Below, one piece after another: positions 47,046-59,605 of a DNA stretch of 64,000 nucleotides; within the stretch, counting starts at the first letter, position 1, and every line of letters begins with the position of its first letter. Origin of the DNA: Pseudoscleropodium purum (Eukaryota; Streptophyta; Bryopsida; Hypnales; Brachytheciaceae); NCBI GenBank assembly GCA_963969395.1, contig OZ017798.1:11214173-11278172 (forward strand). Direction: 5' to 3'. Under the pieces are notes generated by a model that did no database searches, was not told the DNA's origin, and saw only the letters and a program-made list of their open reading frames with translations. The translations under genes were made by a program, and so were the position numbers.

Positions 47046-49835
47046 ATAAAACCTTATCAATCTAATATTTTTATTAGGATTTTTTTTTAATTCTTTTCTA
47101 AGTCTAGTTTTAGCATCAAAAATTCAATTTTAAAAAAAATAACTACCAGTATGATTTTTTTGTTCAAGATTTTGTGTAAGGGTATCTATTGCAAATCTTG
47201 ATTTTTTAGTGTGGAAGACCCTTGTAAAAGAGACTCTAATACACTAGATCTTGGAGAAAATATCACATTAGCAATTCACTTTAAAAATTAGAAAAGTAGA
47301 TTTCAAAAAGCCATAAATTGATTAGAGTTATGCATGTTGTATCGTTTCACCTTATGTGTTTTTGTTGACCTTAATTTTAGATTTGACATGTGAAAATAGA
47401 ATTCAAAGACTTCAAATTACTTTTACAATTTTTCTACCCTCGTAATCATAATTATAATCTTTCAATCCATAAGTGATATTTTATATTTTCTTTTTCTATT
47501 TGATATCTAAATCTCTAATATATAGTTTGAATTTGTATAGTTACAATTTAAGAAATGGATGAAACTTATCAAAATGTGAACTTTTTGTTCACTTTAGAGC
47601 AAATTTTAAGAAGCTCAAAAAGGCCTTGGGCATTTATGGATTGGTGTAATGACACATTCTCAAATAATTATTTTAAATCTTATTTGTTTCCCATCCTCTA
47701 TGATAGGAAGATTTCTAAATTTCCTTGTTTTATTCCTAAGTCAAAATGAATTCTTTTTATATTGTGAGTCAAGCAATGATTACAATTAATTAAATTGTTA
47801 CAATCTCAATTGAAATCTTCCATCCAATTGGCTTGATTTACACTAGGCTTTGTTCCAAGGGCAAGTTGTTTTATCCATGGAAATTCTTATTTGTTATTTT
47901 GCAATTTTAGAAATTGAGCTAGTTAACATGACTAGAGTTTGCATTTATAATTTTGACTACATATCTTCCATTTGCAATAGCTAGTTAAATGAACAATAAG
48001 AGGATGTAGAATATTCTTACATCTTGGATAGGGCAACAAAATATCGAAAGAGGGTGAGACTTCACTTCAATCCAACATATTGTAACTCCATTCTTTATCT
48101 TATAGGTGAGCCACTATCTAATGATTATAGCATACTACTACCAAAGTAGAGGCTAGAGACTAGAAATTTTGGGATGATAGCAACTTCAAAAGTAAATTCT
48201 AGAGTCATTCCATCCATATGGACTTTGTTGGCATTTTCATGATGAAGATTGTTGATGGTGAAGTTTTTTAATGGAGGAAGGTGTCAAAGATGGACTCACG
48301 ACAAGGACAAAAATGCTTCTATATGATAAGAATCTCAATGAAGGTACAAGGCCGCGTTCACTAGAAATGCATTCAAAGATGTATTCAAGAGAACAAAAGT
48401 ACATAGAACAAGACTTCACACCAAGTGCTAAGGCATAGTACTATAAACTAGATGTTAGAGTGAGTTGTTGAGATTGAAGAACCTCTCAATCTCAACTCCT
48501 ATTTACATTTGAGGATCCTAAACTTCTTTATTATGCTTGAAAGGTGCTTGAGAAGCTTCCACCAAGGAAAACACTTCGAGAAAAGCTTCCATAATCTATT
48601 TGTAATCACCAATACCTATCTAAGTTTTCTTTACTAATGTTGAATGCCAAAAGGTCAATGTTTGATGAGGTTCATTCTATTAGAATTTGTTTTTGTTGTA
48701 TTCCCTAACAATATGTTTTTACAAGTTTATAAATATGTGTTTGAAGAGTTTTCTATGGTTTTACATTCATAGTTTTTATTGGTTCTAGATTGCATTTACA
48801 ATAATTAGCAAATTACACCATGCATATACAACTTAATATTAGGGAAGTTCTATGTAGACCATTATAATGCTATGTGTATACAAGGCAACTAAGATCTTTC
48901 TATAAAACCGAAGTTCAATAAACAATTGATAATCGATTGAAACCAATGTCATGTCCTTGCACAACTTAACAAAGTGCACCTAATTAGCAAATTATTGTTC
49001 AAAAAATTGTTTTGTACAATTTTTCTTAGTTAGTGCATGTAGACTAGCAATGATGAACATATTTACAACCTTCATAATATATCATCAATACTATTTTAGC
49101 CTACATTGCATTTCTAGGAAAATTGCAAAGAATTTGTTTATGTTTTAGTCTTAATATATGCACCTCTATAAAAACCTTCAATGTGTTATTTTATCACATT
49201 TAAAAAATAAATAAATTAGGTTGTTGAAGGTTCTTTTGTGCAATTATTGCTTAAATAATGCATCTAAAATTTATATTCTTGCAATCATCCTACTCATGAC
49301 CTTGTCAACAATTTAATCTAGTTTTCTTTGGAAGTGGTTGGAGAGTAATGGTGTGAAGTGGTTCGTAACTTAGTAGTGCACACAAATCTAAACCTTTGGT
49401 TATTCTTATTGATGAATTTTGATTTTTTCAAGATTGAAAGCAAATTTCTTCAATAAGAATTACTAAATTGCAACTCAACTTATTAATTTGAATTTTAAGA
49501 TGAAATGGATTTTTTGGTTGAATACTTTATATTGACTAAGCTACTTGTTTTACCCAACAATTATTGCAATTTTGTCAACATTACGATAATGACATGTCTT
49601 TCATAGCTTTAATTCTTCATGTCTTTCACATGAAGAATTAAAGTTATTACTATATGTACTTCTATTTCTCTCTTTGCTAATAATTATTATCAACTTATAA
49701 ATTATAAATATAAAATTTTAAAATGAAGAATAAGTTATATAAATAAATATTTTCATAATTTATGATTTATAAAATTATAATTTGTAAATTTGTAAAGTCG
49801 AAGGTTTTTAATTTATGTTCCCAAATTTCTATATT
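47046..49835. other. AT-rich intergenic DNA
   Basis: No gene or repeat recognised. Confidence 0.4.
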
Positions 49836-50734
49836 TTAACCTCTAAATGACCAAACAAAATTTTTTGGCAACATAAAAAATTTTGACACCTTACTTAGAA
49901 TGGAATTTTCATTTTTTTCCTAGAATTTTTATAGAAAATGTAGTCAAAGAGTAACATCAAGGTGCAACAATTTCTATAACTTATGATTCTATGGTTAAAA
50001 AGTTGTTGTATAATATGTGTATTTTCTCAACCTAGGCAACTCAAAAAAGTTACTTTTTCAAGAAAATAATTTGAAATTGGTTTTCTTGATTTATATATAT
50101 GTAGAAAACTATGAATCATTACATTTTGATTGATGAGATAAAAGTTATGAGTTCTTGTTTGTATAGAGTCTCTATTCTAAAATAAACTTTGAAGTCCTTT
50201 ATTTAACTGAGGTTTTTATATTTTTGGAAAAATAAATTTATAGGATGTAGATTTTTTATTACAACATTACAACCATTGGAATTGGAATTTTTCAATTCTA
50301 TAACTATATTCTCAACAATTTAGTATTTTGAATCATTTTCTACTTCTTTTTATTTACTATTTGTTTCCTTTATATTGTATAGTTCCAAATGATCTAAATT
50401 TTTTCAAGCATGTAGCCAACTTACCTTGAAGAACAAATCCAAAGAAGCACCACAATATGGGACATGTTTTCATACAAATGTGACCTTGCAAAGTGCAACA
50501 ACACGGTTTTTTGTAGGCTCAAAATTTTTTTTTGTCAATTCAAATATTAAATTAATGTCTTGCAATCTATGGGATTGAAATTTCTGAAATTTTTTCCACA
50601 TCTTTTCAAATAGTGTACTAAAAGACTCTATGGTGATATGTGTTAAATTTAAAAAAAAATATGATATTTGTAATAGAAATGATAGTTTTGGGGTCTTTTT
50701 GGTGAAAACATAGTCAAAATTCTTTAGGGGTTAA
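49836..50734 (-). mobile_element. TTAA-flanked transposon, family B, inverted copy
   Basis: Begins TTAACCTCTAAATGACC and ends ATTCTTTAGGGGTTAA. Read on the minus strand it follows family B throughout. TTAA is intact at both ends. Confidence 0.8.
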
Positions 50735-51124
50735 TGCCTTGAGGTATGATTTCAATCCATTTCCTACTTTGAAGAGACCTTTTCTAGTGCAATGTTTGTT
50801 GGATCCTTGTGAAAGTCTTACCAAAACTATGTTTTAGTACAAGCTCGATGCTTTAAAAAATCTAAACCAATCTAAGATGCAGTTGAAAAGTTATCCTTCA
50901 AAAACACGTTTGCATCGAGTTATAGGCAGTTTTGGGCAACCATAATAGCTAGGCCTAATTGGATAGCAATATTTTATGCATACTCTCAATAAGCTTGTTA
51001 ACATAATCCCTAAAGTTGAAAGGTAGACAAGCACATGATTTTGATGTACAAGCCTTTGAAATTAGGCTTTCATTGTTTGAGCAATTTTCAAAACTTACCA
51101 AATCCAATTTTAAAGGTTCATGAA
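50735..51124. other. AT-rich intergenic DNA
   Basis: No feature recognised. Confidence 0.4.
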
Positions 51125-52040
51125 GCATTATATGTCAAGTAATTTGAAAGTGTGACCAAGCACTATAAATAATCAACAAGTGTGTGGTAACTAAGCTATT
51201 ATATATATTTTTTAATTTTGGCAATCTTGTCGATCCATTTTGGTCCATACCTAGGATTCCTTCTAGATATTGTCTCATATTGATAGGATACAAGGGTTCT
51301 ATTGTTCCATATACAAGATAGGATCAAATTATTTAAAAGTGTGATCATACACTATAATTAATCAACAATTGTGCGATAGCTAAGCAACTGTTTTAAAAAA
51401 GATTGGCAATCTTGTCAATCTATATTTGCCCATGCCCATGATTTCCTCTAAACAAAATAATGAAATTAGGTTGCCCTACACTAATTTCTCCACAATCCAC
51501 ACTATATGAATATTCACTACTACTATACAATGATGCATTCAATCCAAAGCCATGTGTATGGCATAGATTAGTGCACCACTTCAAGGCCTAGTTCAAAGAG
51601 TTGCATGCACCTCCATGTATACAAGCATTTATCCATGAGGTAATTTATTTGACCCAAGGCAACCTAATTGGGAAAGCAACTTGATTTCACTATTTTGTGT
51701 AGATATTCCCTAATGTTGATAGGGCACAAGGGTCCTACTATTCTAAATACAAAATACTAGTGGTAAATACACAAGATAAGATCAAATTATTTGAAAGTGT
51801 AACCAAGCACCATAATCAATGATCCCATAGTATGGTAAGCAACTTTTTATTTATTTATTTATTTATTTATTTGGGCAATATATCACTCTTGTCAAACCAT
51901 TTTCCCATGGCTCCCTCTTGTCCAGATATTTTTTCCCCACCTGCTGAGACAGCACAAGGGCTCTTACAGCTGTTCCAAATTTGAAATGCTGGTGGTAAAT
52001 GTTAAATACAAAATAGGGTTAAATTATAGAGGACTGATTG
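51125..52040 (+). repeat. Diverged tandem repeat, about three units
   Basis: A box of the type TCAAATTATTTGAAAGTGTG(A)CCAAGCACTATAA recurs at about 51133, 51327 and 51783. Each is followed by TAAGC, GGCAATCTTGTC-like, CCCATG-like, AGATATT and ACAAGGGT(C/T)CTA boxes. The second unit is split by about 250 bp of other sequence (51450-51700). The third contains a TTTA microsatellite at 51849-51872. Confidence 0.65.
51849..51872 (+). repeat. (TTTA)n microsatellite
   Basis: Six consecutive TTTA units within the third unit of the tandem repeat. Confidence 0.9.
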
Positions 52041-52169
52041 AATGCACTTACAAATGTGTATACAACTGTGTGTTCTCTCCCCAAATTCTGGGCTCAAGAA
52101 CAAAGATTAACTGATCATGGTTGGGGTAGTGTAAGTTATTGGACATGATGCACAACTTAAGAAATTTCT

Positions 52170-52230
52170 TGGTGATGGCATTGCTAGTAAGTTATGGCAA
52201 CTTAAGCTATGGCAACTTAAGTTATGGCAT
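52170..52230 (+). repeat. Short tandem repeat, 16-17 bp unit
   Basis: AAGTTATGGCAACTTAAGC is followed by two further variants of the unit (TATGGCAACTTAAGTTATGG). Confidence 0.8.
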
Positions 52231-52389
52231 CAGTCATGAGAAAAGGAATGAAGGAGCTTTCCCAAGGCCAGTAAATTCTACATGGCATCTCCACGTTGTC
52301 AAAACAAATATTGAAAGTCACAATTGGAATTTCCGTAGCAGGACGTTAAAGTGGTCATATGAAGTGGGTGCAGCCAGCAGGTGAATTTT

Positions 52390-52590
52390 TACCCTGGGGA
52401 ACATAAGAATTTTTTTATTTGTCATCTGTGATAAAATCTGAAAAATTTGAATTCCATAATTTGAATCAATGACCCCTAATTAGCGTGGAGAGGGGAAGAA
52501 CATAGAATTAACCAAACATAAAATAGAGGTAGTTATTTTTTTTTTTATAATTACCTTGCGGAACACATAATTCACCCTATAGGGTCCGCT
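52390..52590 (+). repeat. Relative of the family K element interior
   Basis: The GTGATAAAATCTG box, the GAATTCC box, GACCCC and a later AAAATAGAGG box occur in the same order as in 37160-37330. Ends are not recognisable. Confidence 0.4.
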
Positions 52591-54537
52591 TTGTATGACC
52601 ACTTTAGCTTCTAGTAATTTTTTAGTCTTGTTTTTCGAAAATGATATTGAAATGAAATTTTACCTTGCAATATGAAAGGTTTCAAAAATATTTATTAATA
52701 GTTCATTTTATATGCGCTTGAATACATGTTTTAATACTTTTATAATTGAATATAATAAAATAAATAATTTGTATACTTTATATTCATATGTAGAGTATAT
52801 CTATTATAGTAAGAGCAAAGTGTCACAAAATCATGTCACATTTTCATCCCAATGGATGGTCACATTGTCATTTTTAAAACATTTTCATTCAAATTTAAAA
52901 GTACTTTTGAATTTAAAATCTAGATACTAATAAATAAAAGAAACATAGAATAAGACCATTATTTCAAACTAATGCAAAGCTATATAGGAGAAGAAGAGAT
53001 TTGTAATAAATTGGATAAGATTCTTAAATCAATTTTCTAACTTTGCCAAAGCTCATAGCTCGGTAAAATTTGGCCTTTTAATTTATATATGATTTTTTAG
53101 TTTGTATTATTATACATGAAGTTTAGTGTTGCCTACTTATATTATAATTTTCAAATATTTTTGTAAAGATATGCAATTTAAAGATTTTTCTAGTAAAAGA
53201 CCAAATTGAATAGGTAAACATAATCAAACAAATTATAATGAAACTAGACCTTCTTTAGTTACAACTATGCAAGTTAGTACCGAAAATCTTTTAAGATATT
53301 GCCTTTTGTTTCACACTCTAAACCTCCTTAGTTGTGATCTTTATTATTGATTTTTATTATCAAGCAAAATTTTCCCTTGTTATAATGGAAGAACACAAAT
53401 TTGATTTTTTAATAATTTGACACAAATATTTTAGTACAAGAATTGATATTTTTAGAACACTTTAATGAAGAATAATTTTTTGTAATTATTTATAATATAT
53501 AACATATAAAAAAAATTATATTCCCTATAATATATATATGAATGAATAGAATTTTTAACCAAAACTAGAATGAAAACCAATTATTTGAAAATGTATATTA
53601 CAACTAATTGATATTAGATTTTTTTTAGTATGTGAATAGCAAAATCTAAAGATCAAACTTGTTTTGGTCCAAAATAGAGCTCTTTTGGGTTTTGTTCCTA
53701 ATTTTGCTTCCACCAATGAGGACTCATAAGCATATGACATGTAGGACAAGGATTGTAATCACAAGTCTAAGATTTTGAACTCAAAACTTAACTCAAGACT
53801 AATTGGTGGACCAAAAATGCACTTACTTTTGGGACTATAATTTGATCTTTGCAAAAAATTCCATATTCAAGTTTGTACTATATTAAAATTAACTCTATTG
53901 AATAATTCTTAATATTCATATATAACATAATTGACTGAAGAAAATCATATTCCTTTTAGTTGCATGAATGAAGAATACCTTGAAGTTACACATACTGATT
54001 TGTCTTATTAGTACATGTGACAATATGATACTAATTTGCCAAAGTCACAAAAATTGTAAAAACATTTAAATTAATGTAGATATGGAATTCTCATAAAAGG
54101 ATATAAATGATGGATATAAATAAAGGTGTGCGCGAAAATGGATATGAATCTCACGAAGGTTCCATGTGCATAAACCTCATTTATCCCATATCTTTTGGAC
54201 CTCTTGAATGTATCATCTATATAGTTCTATTTTATCCACAATTGTAGAAAGTAAGAGCCTTTCCTAATGTATTATACTTGGGATGCACAATAGAGAGCAT
54301 CTCATTAAAGAGAGCACTAACCTTGAATATGAAACATGAGACAAATTGGCAAGAGACCACCCTCAAGAAAGAAATATCACCAATATAAGAATGTTCATAA
54401 ATGGTCCCATGTCACCACTCTTGGGGCAACAAGTTATTTAGAACTATGTACCCAAGTTGGAGGGCAGATTCTATACTATCTAATATTATTATTTTAGGAT
54501 TATAAAAGGGTTGGTAGTGTGTATGTGAGTTATTTTT
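52591..54537. other. AT-rich intergenic DNA
   Basis: No gene or repeat recognised. Confidence 0.4.
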
Positions 54538-55483
54538 TTAACCCTTAAATGCCCAAACTGTATTTTTTGGCAACATAGAAATTTTGGGTAGCTTACTACG
54601 AATGGAGTTTTTATTTTTATTTTTTGAAATTTTAACATGACATGTGCCCAAGGGGTATCTTTAAGGCACAGCAATTTTCATAACTTTTGACTACATGATT
54701 AAAAAATTACTGTATGATATGTACTTTTCATTACTCGATAGGCAATCCAAGCAACAAAAAAAATTTCTTTATAAATCATTTTTTAAAGAAATTAAAATTT
54801 GAAATTGGTTCTCTAGATTTATATACACTTGGAAAGCTTTGAATCATTCCATTTTGATCAATGAGTCAAAAGTTATGAGGAGTTTTAGTTTGTGGGAGTT
54901 TGCGGGTTGTTATTGAATCTCTAAAACAAACTTTGAAATCCTTTATTTAATTCAATTTTCAATATTTTTGAAATAAAAAATAAAAAATAGGGTGTAGATT
55001 GTTTATTACAACATCACAACCATTGAGATTGACATTTTTCAATTCCATAAATAAATTGTTAACCATTTAGTATTTTGAATCATTCTCTACTCCTTTCTAC
55101 TTACTATTTTTTTCCTATATGTTGTATGATTCCAAATGATCTGAAATTTTTCAAGCATGTAGCCAACTTCACTTGAAAAATGAATTCAAAGAGTAACCAC
55201 CATTTTGAACATTTTTTCATACAAATGTGACCTTCTAAAGTGCAGCTGCCTGGATTTTTGCAGGGCCCAAAAAAAAGTTATTACTTCAAATGCTAATATT
55301 TTGCAATCTACAAAGTGAAAATTTCTAAGAAAATTTCCACATGTTTAAAAAAAAGCTGAGTACAATATACTATAGTTAAATGTGTTCAAAAATATTATTT
55401 CCCTAAAATTTGGTACATGTACTAGAAATGCCAATTTGGAAGCGATTTTGGTGAAAACATAGTCAAAATCATTTAGGGGTTAA
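54538..55483 (-). mobile_element. TTAA-flanked transposon, family B, inverted copy
   Basis: Begins TTAACCCTTAAATGCCC and ends AATCATTTAGGGGTTAA. Read on the minus strand it follows family B; TTAA is intact at both ends. Confidence 0.8.
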
Positions 55484-56027
55484 CAGTGAAATCATGTCCA
55501 AATGGATAATGTGGATTGATATGGATGGAAAGTGCTACAAACTAGGATATATTGGGATATTTTATGCGATTATGCTCGAAGGAGCACACAAAGTGGTAGA
55601 AGCATATTGTGGAAGTTTGCACTTTTCACCCTTGTTATCTTTGACAATATCATAATTTTGACAATTAAAACTGGCATTGGCTATCCAAATCAAAAGTATA
55701 ATTAAACCCTTAAATAACACATTCTTTAAGCTTGGTTTTGATATAATCGTTGACAAGAAGCAATTTCTATATTTTTTTGAAATATTTCAACCTATTGAAT
55801 TCACTTCAATAGTGAATATGGCTTGCCCAAGCACTATATTTAGATTGCAAAGTAAAGTCCAAGCTGCCTATTTACTATTCACTATTGTCTACTTCCAAGA
55901 CCACACAAACTTTGAGCATATAAATAACAAAGACCCACCCTTCCTTCGAGGAGATTTTTGATTCCCCTTTTGCGGGTGTAATAGTACCCTCGAGGCAAGT
56001 GAATGTCATTTTAAAGATTGTTAATAA
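55484..56027. other. AT-rich intergenic DNA
   Basis: Open frame at 55677-55961 without recognisable motif. No feature recognised. Confidence 0.4.
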
Positions 56028-56156
56028 GGAGCACTTCACACATGGGCCGACCAAGTTGAGAGACCATGAGAATTCATGGCCAAAGTTGAGATTTTCTGAA
56101 ATCTGATTGGTGGAGGCCAACGGATTCTCGACCTTCAACCCATGTGTGAAGCAACC
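56028..56156 (-). mobile_element. Foldback repeat F, compact copy (about 130 bp)
   Basis: GCACTTCACACATGGGCCGA at the left and the reverse complement of the right end (GGTTGCTTCACACATGGGTT) form an imperfect inverted repeat of about 30 bp. The interior box TCTGATTGGTGGAGGCCAA matches 12100-12140 in inverted form. The copy at 12069-12420 carries an insertion between the halves. Confidence 0.6.
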
Positions 56157-56514
56157 CTAAGAACTGCTCAAACGGAAGGGCTCACATAGGACATGTGTGT
56201 TTGTCAAAGGCATATATGTTGTAGTGAGAATAAGATATTACTCACTTTTATATCACTTGTTGTGTAATCCAACACATGGCCACTATTTCACTCTTCCCCC
56301 AAAGATTGGTCTCAGTTCAACTGACCTGAGCATGTTAAGGAATAATATGAGTCCAAAAGTCTGTCCGTCTGGTGTTGAAATTTGTGCTTACATTTTTCAA
56401 ATGATCTGCATACTTTCTTTTAATTTTAAGAACTTCCGATGGAGGGGATGAACTAAATCCAATGTAAAGTCAACTAAGGTCGTCTGCTCTAACAGCGACT
56501 GTGCTCTAAAAGTG

Positions 56515-56785
56515 ACCATGGTGCATTTTACTTTCTTCAATGTACCCAGGGTGTACATTTGAGGAGGTGGTTGCTTTTAGTGACTATTGCATTTCAACTC
56601 CAGAAAGTCAAAACTGATTCCATGAAAGTCTAAAAATGAAAAACAACTTCAGAAAGTCATAACTGATTCCACAAAAGTCTAAAAATGGAAAACAACTTCA
56701 GTTGGGTAAAGTGTCAATTCCATTTTTTTTCTTCCTACAAAAATTTACTGAAAAAATTGATTCAAGGAGTTTGGCAATCTACAGT
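56515..56785 (+). repeat. Dispersed repeat H, copy 2, with a 50-bp tandem duplication
   Basis: Collinear with 9860-10085. It also contains two tandem copies of a unit of about 50 bp (AGAAAGTCA-AACTGATTCCA and AAAGTCTAAAAATG boxes) at about 56600-56700; copy 1 lacks the duplication. Confidence 0.65.
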
Positions 56786-56966
56786 ACCTTACATTCATGC
56801 ATTCAAGGCTCCAATATTCTGTTGGCTATGGCTCTTGTAAGATTTTGGACATCTTTCTTCTCTGATTTAAAAATCCTGGACATTGTTCATGAACTTGGCC
56901 GTGTTTGTAGAAGTAACACAGAGTGGAGGACAGTAGAGGAGTTCCAATTTTCAAAATTCAAAGATA

Positions 56967-57709
56967 TTAACCCTGGAATGCCTGGAATGCCATTCTGTGG
57001 CTTTTGGATGACAATCCAATGAGCTGTAAAGCTATTGGAAGCACTTTTCATCCCCATTTTCCTTGTCCACCTTTCATGTTCAATTGTGAAGAAGATCCAA
57101 TTGAGTTTGTAGTCTTGCCAGTGTTTGACTTCACATAAATGAGAAGTTTGAAAAAAAAATGGATCACAAAATATGCTAATTTAATGTATTCAGGGAAGTT
57201 GTTGGTCCTTGCTCTAAATCTGAAATTTCTCTACAAAAATGATGTTTCTTGAGTTTGAGCCCAACTAACAAAATGAAAGTCATCTGCTCTAGTTTGTACT
57301 CCAATTTGAATTTTGGAAAAATTTCTAATATTGAATATTTGATTGCAATTTGAATTCTGGATGTATTTTCAATGTCTATTGAATTCTAATTATAGAATGA
57401 CATGGAAATTGAATTTACACTCTGATATTTTTCATTGTAATGTATACACATGGTGAAATTTTCAGGTTTATTGAAATAATTTTCTAATTGATGTGATTTT
57501 TCTTCACTTTATCTTCAAAAATTCTCAAAAAAATCAATTTTTTATGAAAAAATCTAAATTCTTTGTGAAGTACTGAAGACATGTAATTTCATCTTTGAAA
57601 AATAAATATAAAAAATTTCACACATGTCTAGTTGCAAAATGGCAACAAACTAAGTGACCAGCAGTGAGGCTTGAAATCAGTGGTGATGGGTCTGTCATTT
57701 AGGGGTTAA
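56967..57709 (+). mobile_element. TTAA-flanked element, family E (743 bp)
   Basis: Begins TTAACCCTGGAATGCCTGG and ends GTCATTTAGGGGTTAA. The outer TTAA-CCC and GGGG-TTAA match the other families; the inner parts of the two ends differ, so the inverted repeat is short. The interior resembles neither A nor B. Boundaries rest only on the ends, since no second copy is present in the window. Confidence 0.5.
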
Positions 57710-57714
57710 AGGTA

Positions 57715-59100
57715 CAAACACACCTGGGCTTATGAAAGACCCGTGCTTCGGAGATAAACAATTCGTTTAAAAAAAGGGTGTCCATTATGGGACAACGTTA
57801 ATTGGCGAACGAGTTTCTGAAAATGTGGACAAAGAATAGTCTTCTGTAATTTGGCTGCCATCCACATATGCCTTGAAATTTTAAATTTTTTTTGTGACAC
57901 GTCGAATTTACCAACAAGTTGTTTTTTGGATGGTCGCACTTGACGAGACATGTTGCTAAAGTTCAGCCACCTCTGATGCTCAACGAACAATCAGTTTCCC
58001 CCTTCTTCTTCTTCCAGTTTCGCTTGCTGCCCTTCCTCCTTCAGATTCACTTTGTGAAATGTATGTGAAATTCAGTGAAGCTCTACAGTGAATTTCAAGT
58101 GATTCTTTTGTTGTGGTCTTCTGCTTTTGTTGTTTGGTATCTTTGGGGAGCTATTCACTCATCTTGCACTTTGTTTGATGCTCACTAGGACGCTCATTGT
58201 GGCTCTCTTTCTATTGCTTGCCCTCAGTTTCTTCAGGTAGGTTCTGTTGCACTTGTTAATGTGGTGTCTGTTTTACTTTCATATTCCTGTATGATGTCAA
58301 AACAAATGTTGGCAACTTTTACTAAAACTAAGGTGCTGTGCTTGGGATTGCTGCTCCCCATTGTCATTTGCGACCTTCGGTGGCAATAAGAGCTGATACT
58401 CTCATGTTCCGAATAGGGTTTTCAGGATGTTGAATTCTGAGCCTTCTCTCTCTATTTGTAAAACTTCCCTGCACTGGAAGTACTGAAATTGAAATACTGT
58501 AATAAATTACTACGAACTCCACATCCCTCACCTCATTAAAAAAAAAACTATAACTAGAAAACGGAAAAAGAGCTAAAAAGAAGATCTGCCCAAAAATTTC
58601 ACCTTCTAGAAAATGCACAGAAATCAAGCATGAGGAAGAGAACGCACACCTGGTGCAAGCAGCTGATTGAGTGCATAATGTATTTAAAAATGAAGAGCTA
58701 CCCTTCAATTTTTGTATCAAGGCTGTTGGCATGATCTTCTAGAATGTCACCCCAAAATTCCAGTAACTACAACTCGAATCTAAAGATTGCTCTTCTGTAA
58801 TGGAATGGGCCGTGAAGACCTAAGTTCATAAGAGTGGTCCAGAAAATCTGAAATCTACATTTTCAAAAGATAGTCAATTACTGTTAACAATTTCTTTTGC
58901 AGTGGTGGGCCTACGAAGCACAGGTCTTAAATTGCCATAGTTGCACTCTTAACTCCCCATCAAAGCATCTGCCATGTAGGTTCGGAGGATACTAAAGTAC
59001 TTAGGTGGGAATGCGCAGCCATTTAAAACCCATTTAACAACCAAACATCCCCAACCTAAGGCCAAGTAGGAACGTACCTTCAGATGTGTAATAAATTGTT
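57715..59100. other. Less AT-rich, unique-looking patch
   Basis: A second small island of non-repetitive sequence. It contains the signal-peptide-like exon at 58178-58236. Open frames on the minus strand at 57730-57990 and 58364-58732 have no motif I recognise. Confidence 0.35.
58178..58236 (+). CDS. Candidate first exon encoding a signal peptide
   Basis: Reads ATG to MLTRTLIVALFLLLALSFF and then AG at a strong splice donor (TTCAG|GTAGGT). A charged start followed by a leucine-rich core is typical of a secretory signal peptide, and the donor sits where many small secreted plant proteins have their first intron. The next good acceptor (TTTCTTTTGCAG, exon from 58903) gives only nine more codons before a stop at 58929, which would make a 28-residue peptide. 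The rest of the gene may lie elsewhere or be lost. Confidence 0.3.
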
Positions 59101-59605
59101 GCATACAGTGACAAACAAAAGTGAGTACACATTTTAAACTTTTTCACTCAAACAACCATACCATAAGTATCAATGGACAAAGTTCAAAAGTACTGTTGAT
59201 ATATAAAAGTTGTAGAGAGTGACATACTACACATTATTATAGAAGTTTGAAGAAAAAACTAGTTGTGATTTGAAAGAAAATTAATTTCAAAGTTAGTCAT
59301 GTTTAAAACTTGATTCTCTACAACTGTGTAATGGAATTACTTTATTTTTCATCAATTCTTTTTTAGAACTTCAAAAAAAATTTGTGCGTAGGAATGTTGG
59401 TATATATCATTTCAAATTTTTGTACACAAAATTGAAGGAAATTGTCATTTTATAGAATTTAAAATATTAACAATTTGACAAACATACAAGTGATGTTGGT
59501 TCTCACAATATTTGAATTTTCTTTTGAATTGAGAACATGGGAGCACATTAGCCATTGTAGAGAGAAAGAGAGAGTATATGTTGCACTATGGACCATTATT
59601 ACATC

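Noticed and set aside
58364..58732. 122-codon minus-strand open frame
   Set aside because: It lies opposite the proposed intron after the signal-peptide exon and shows no motif; probably a chance frame.
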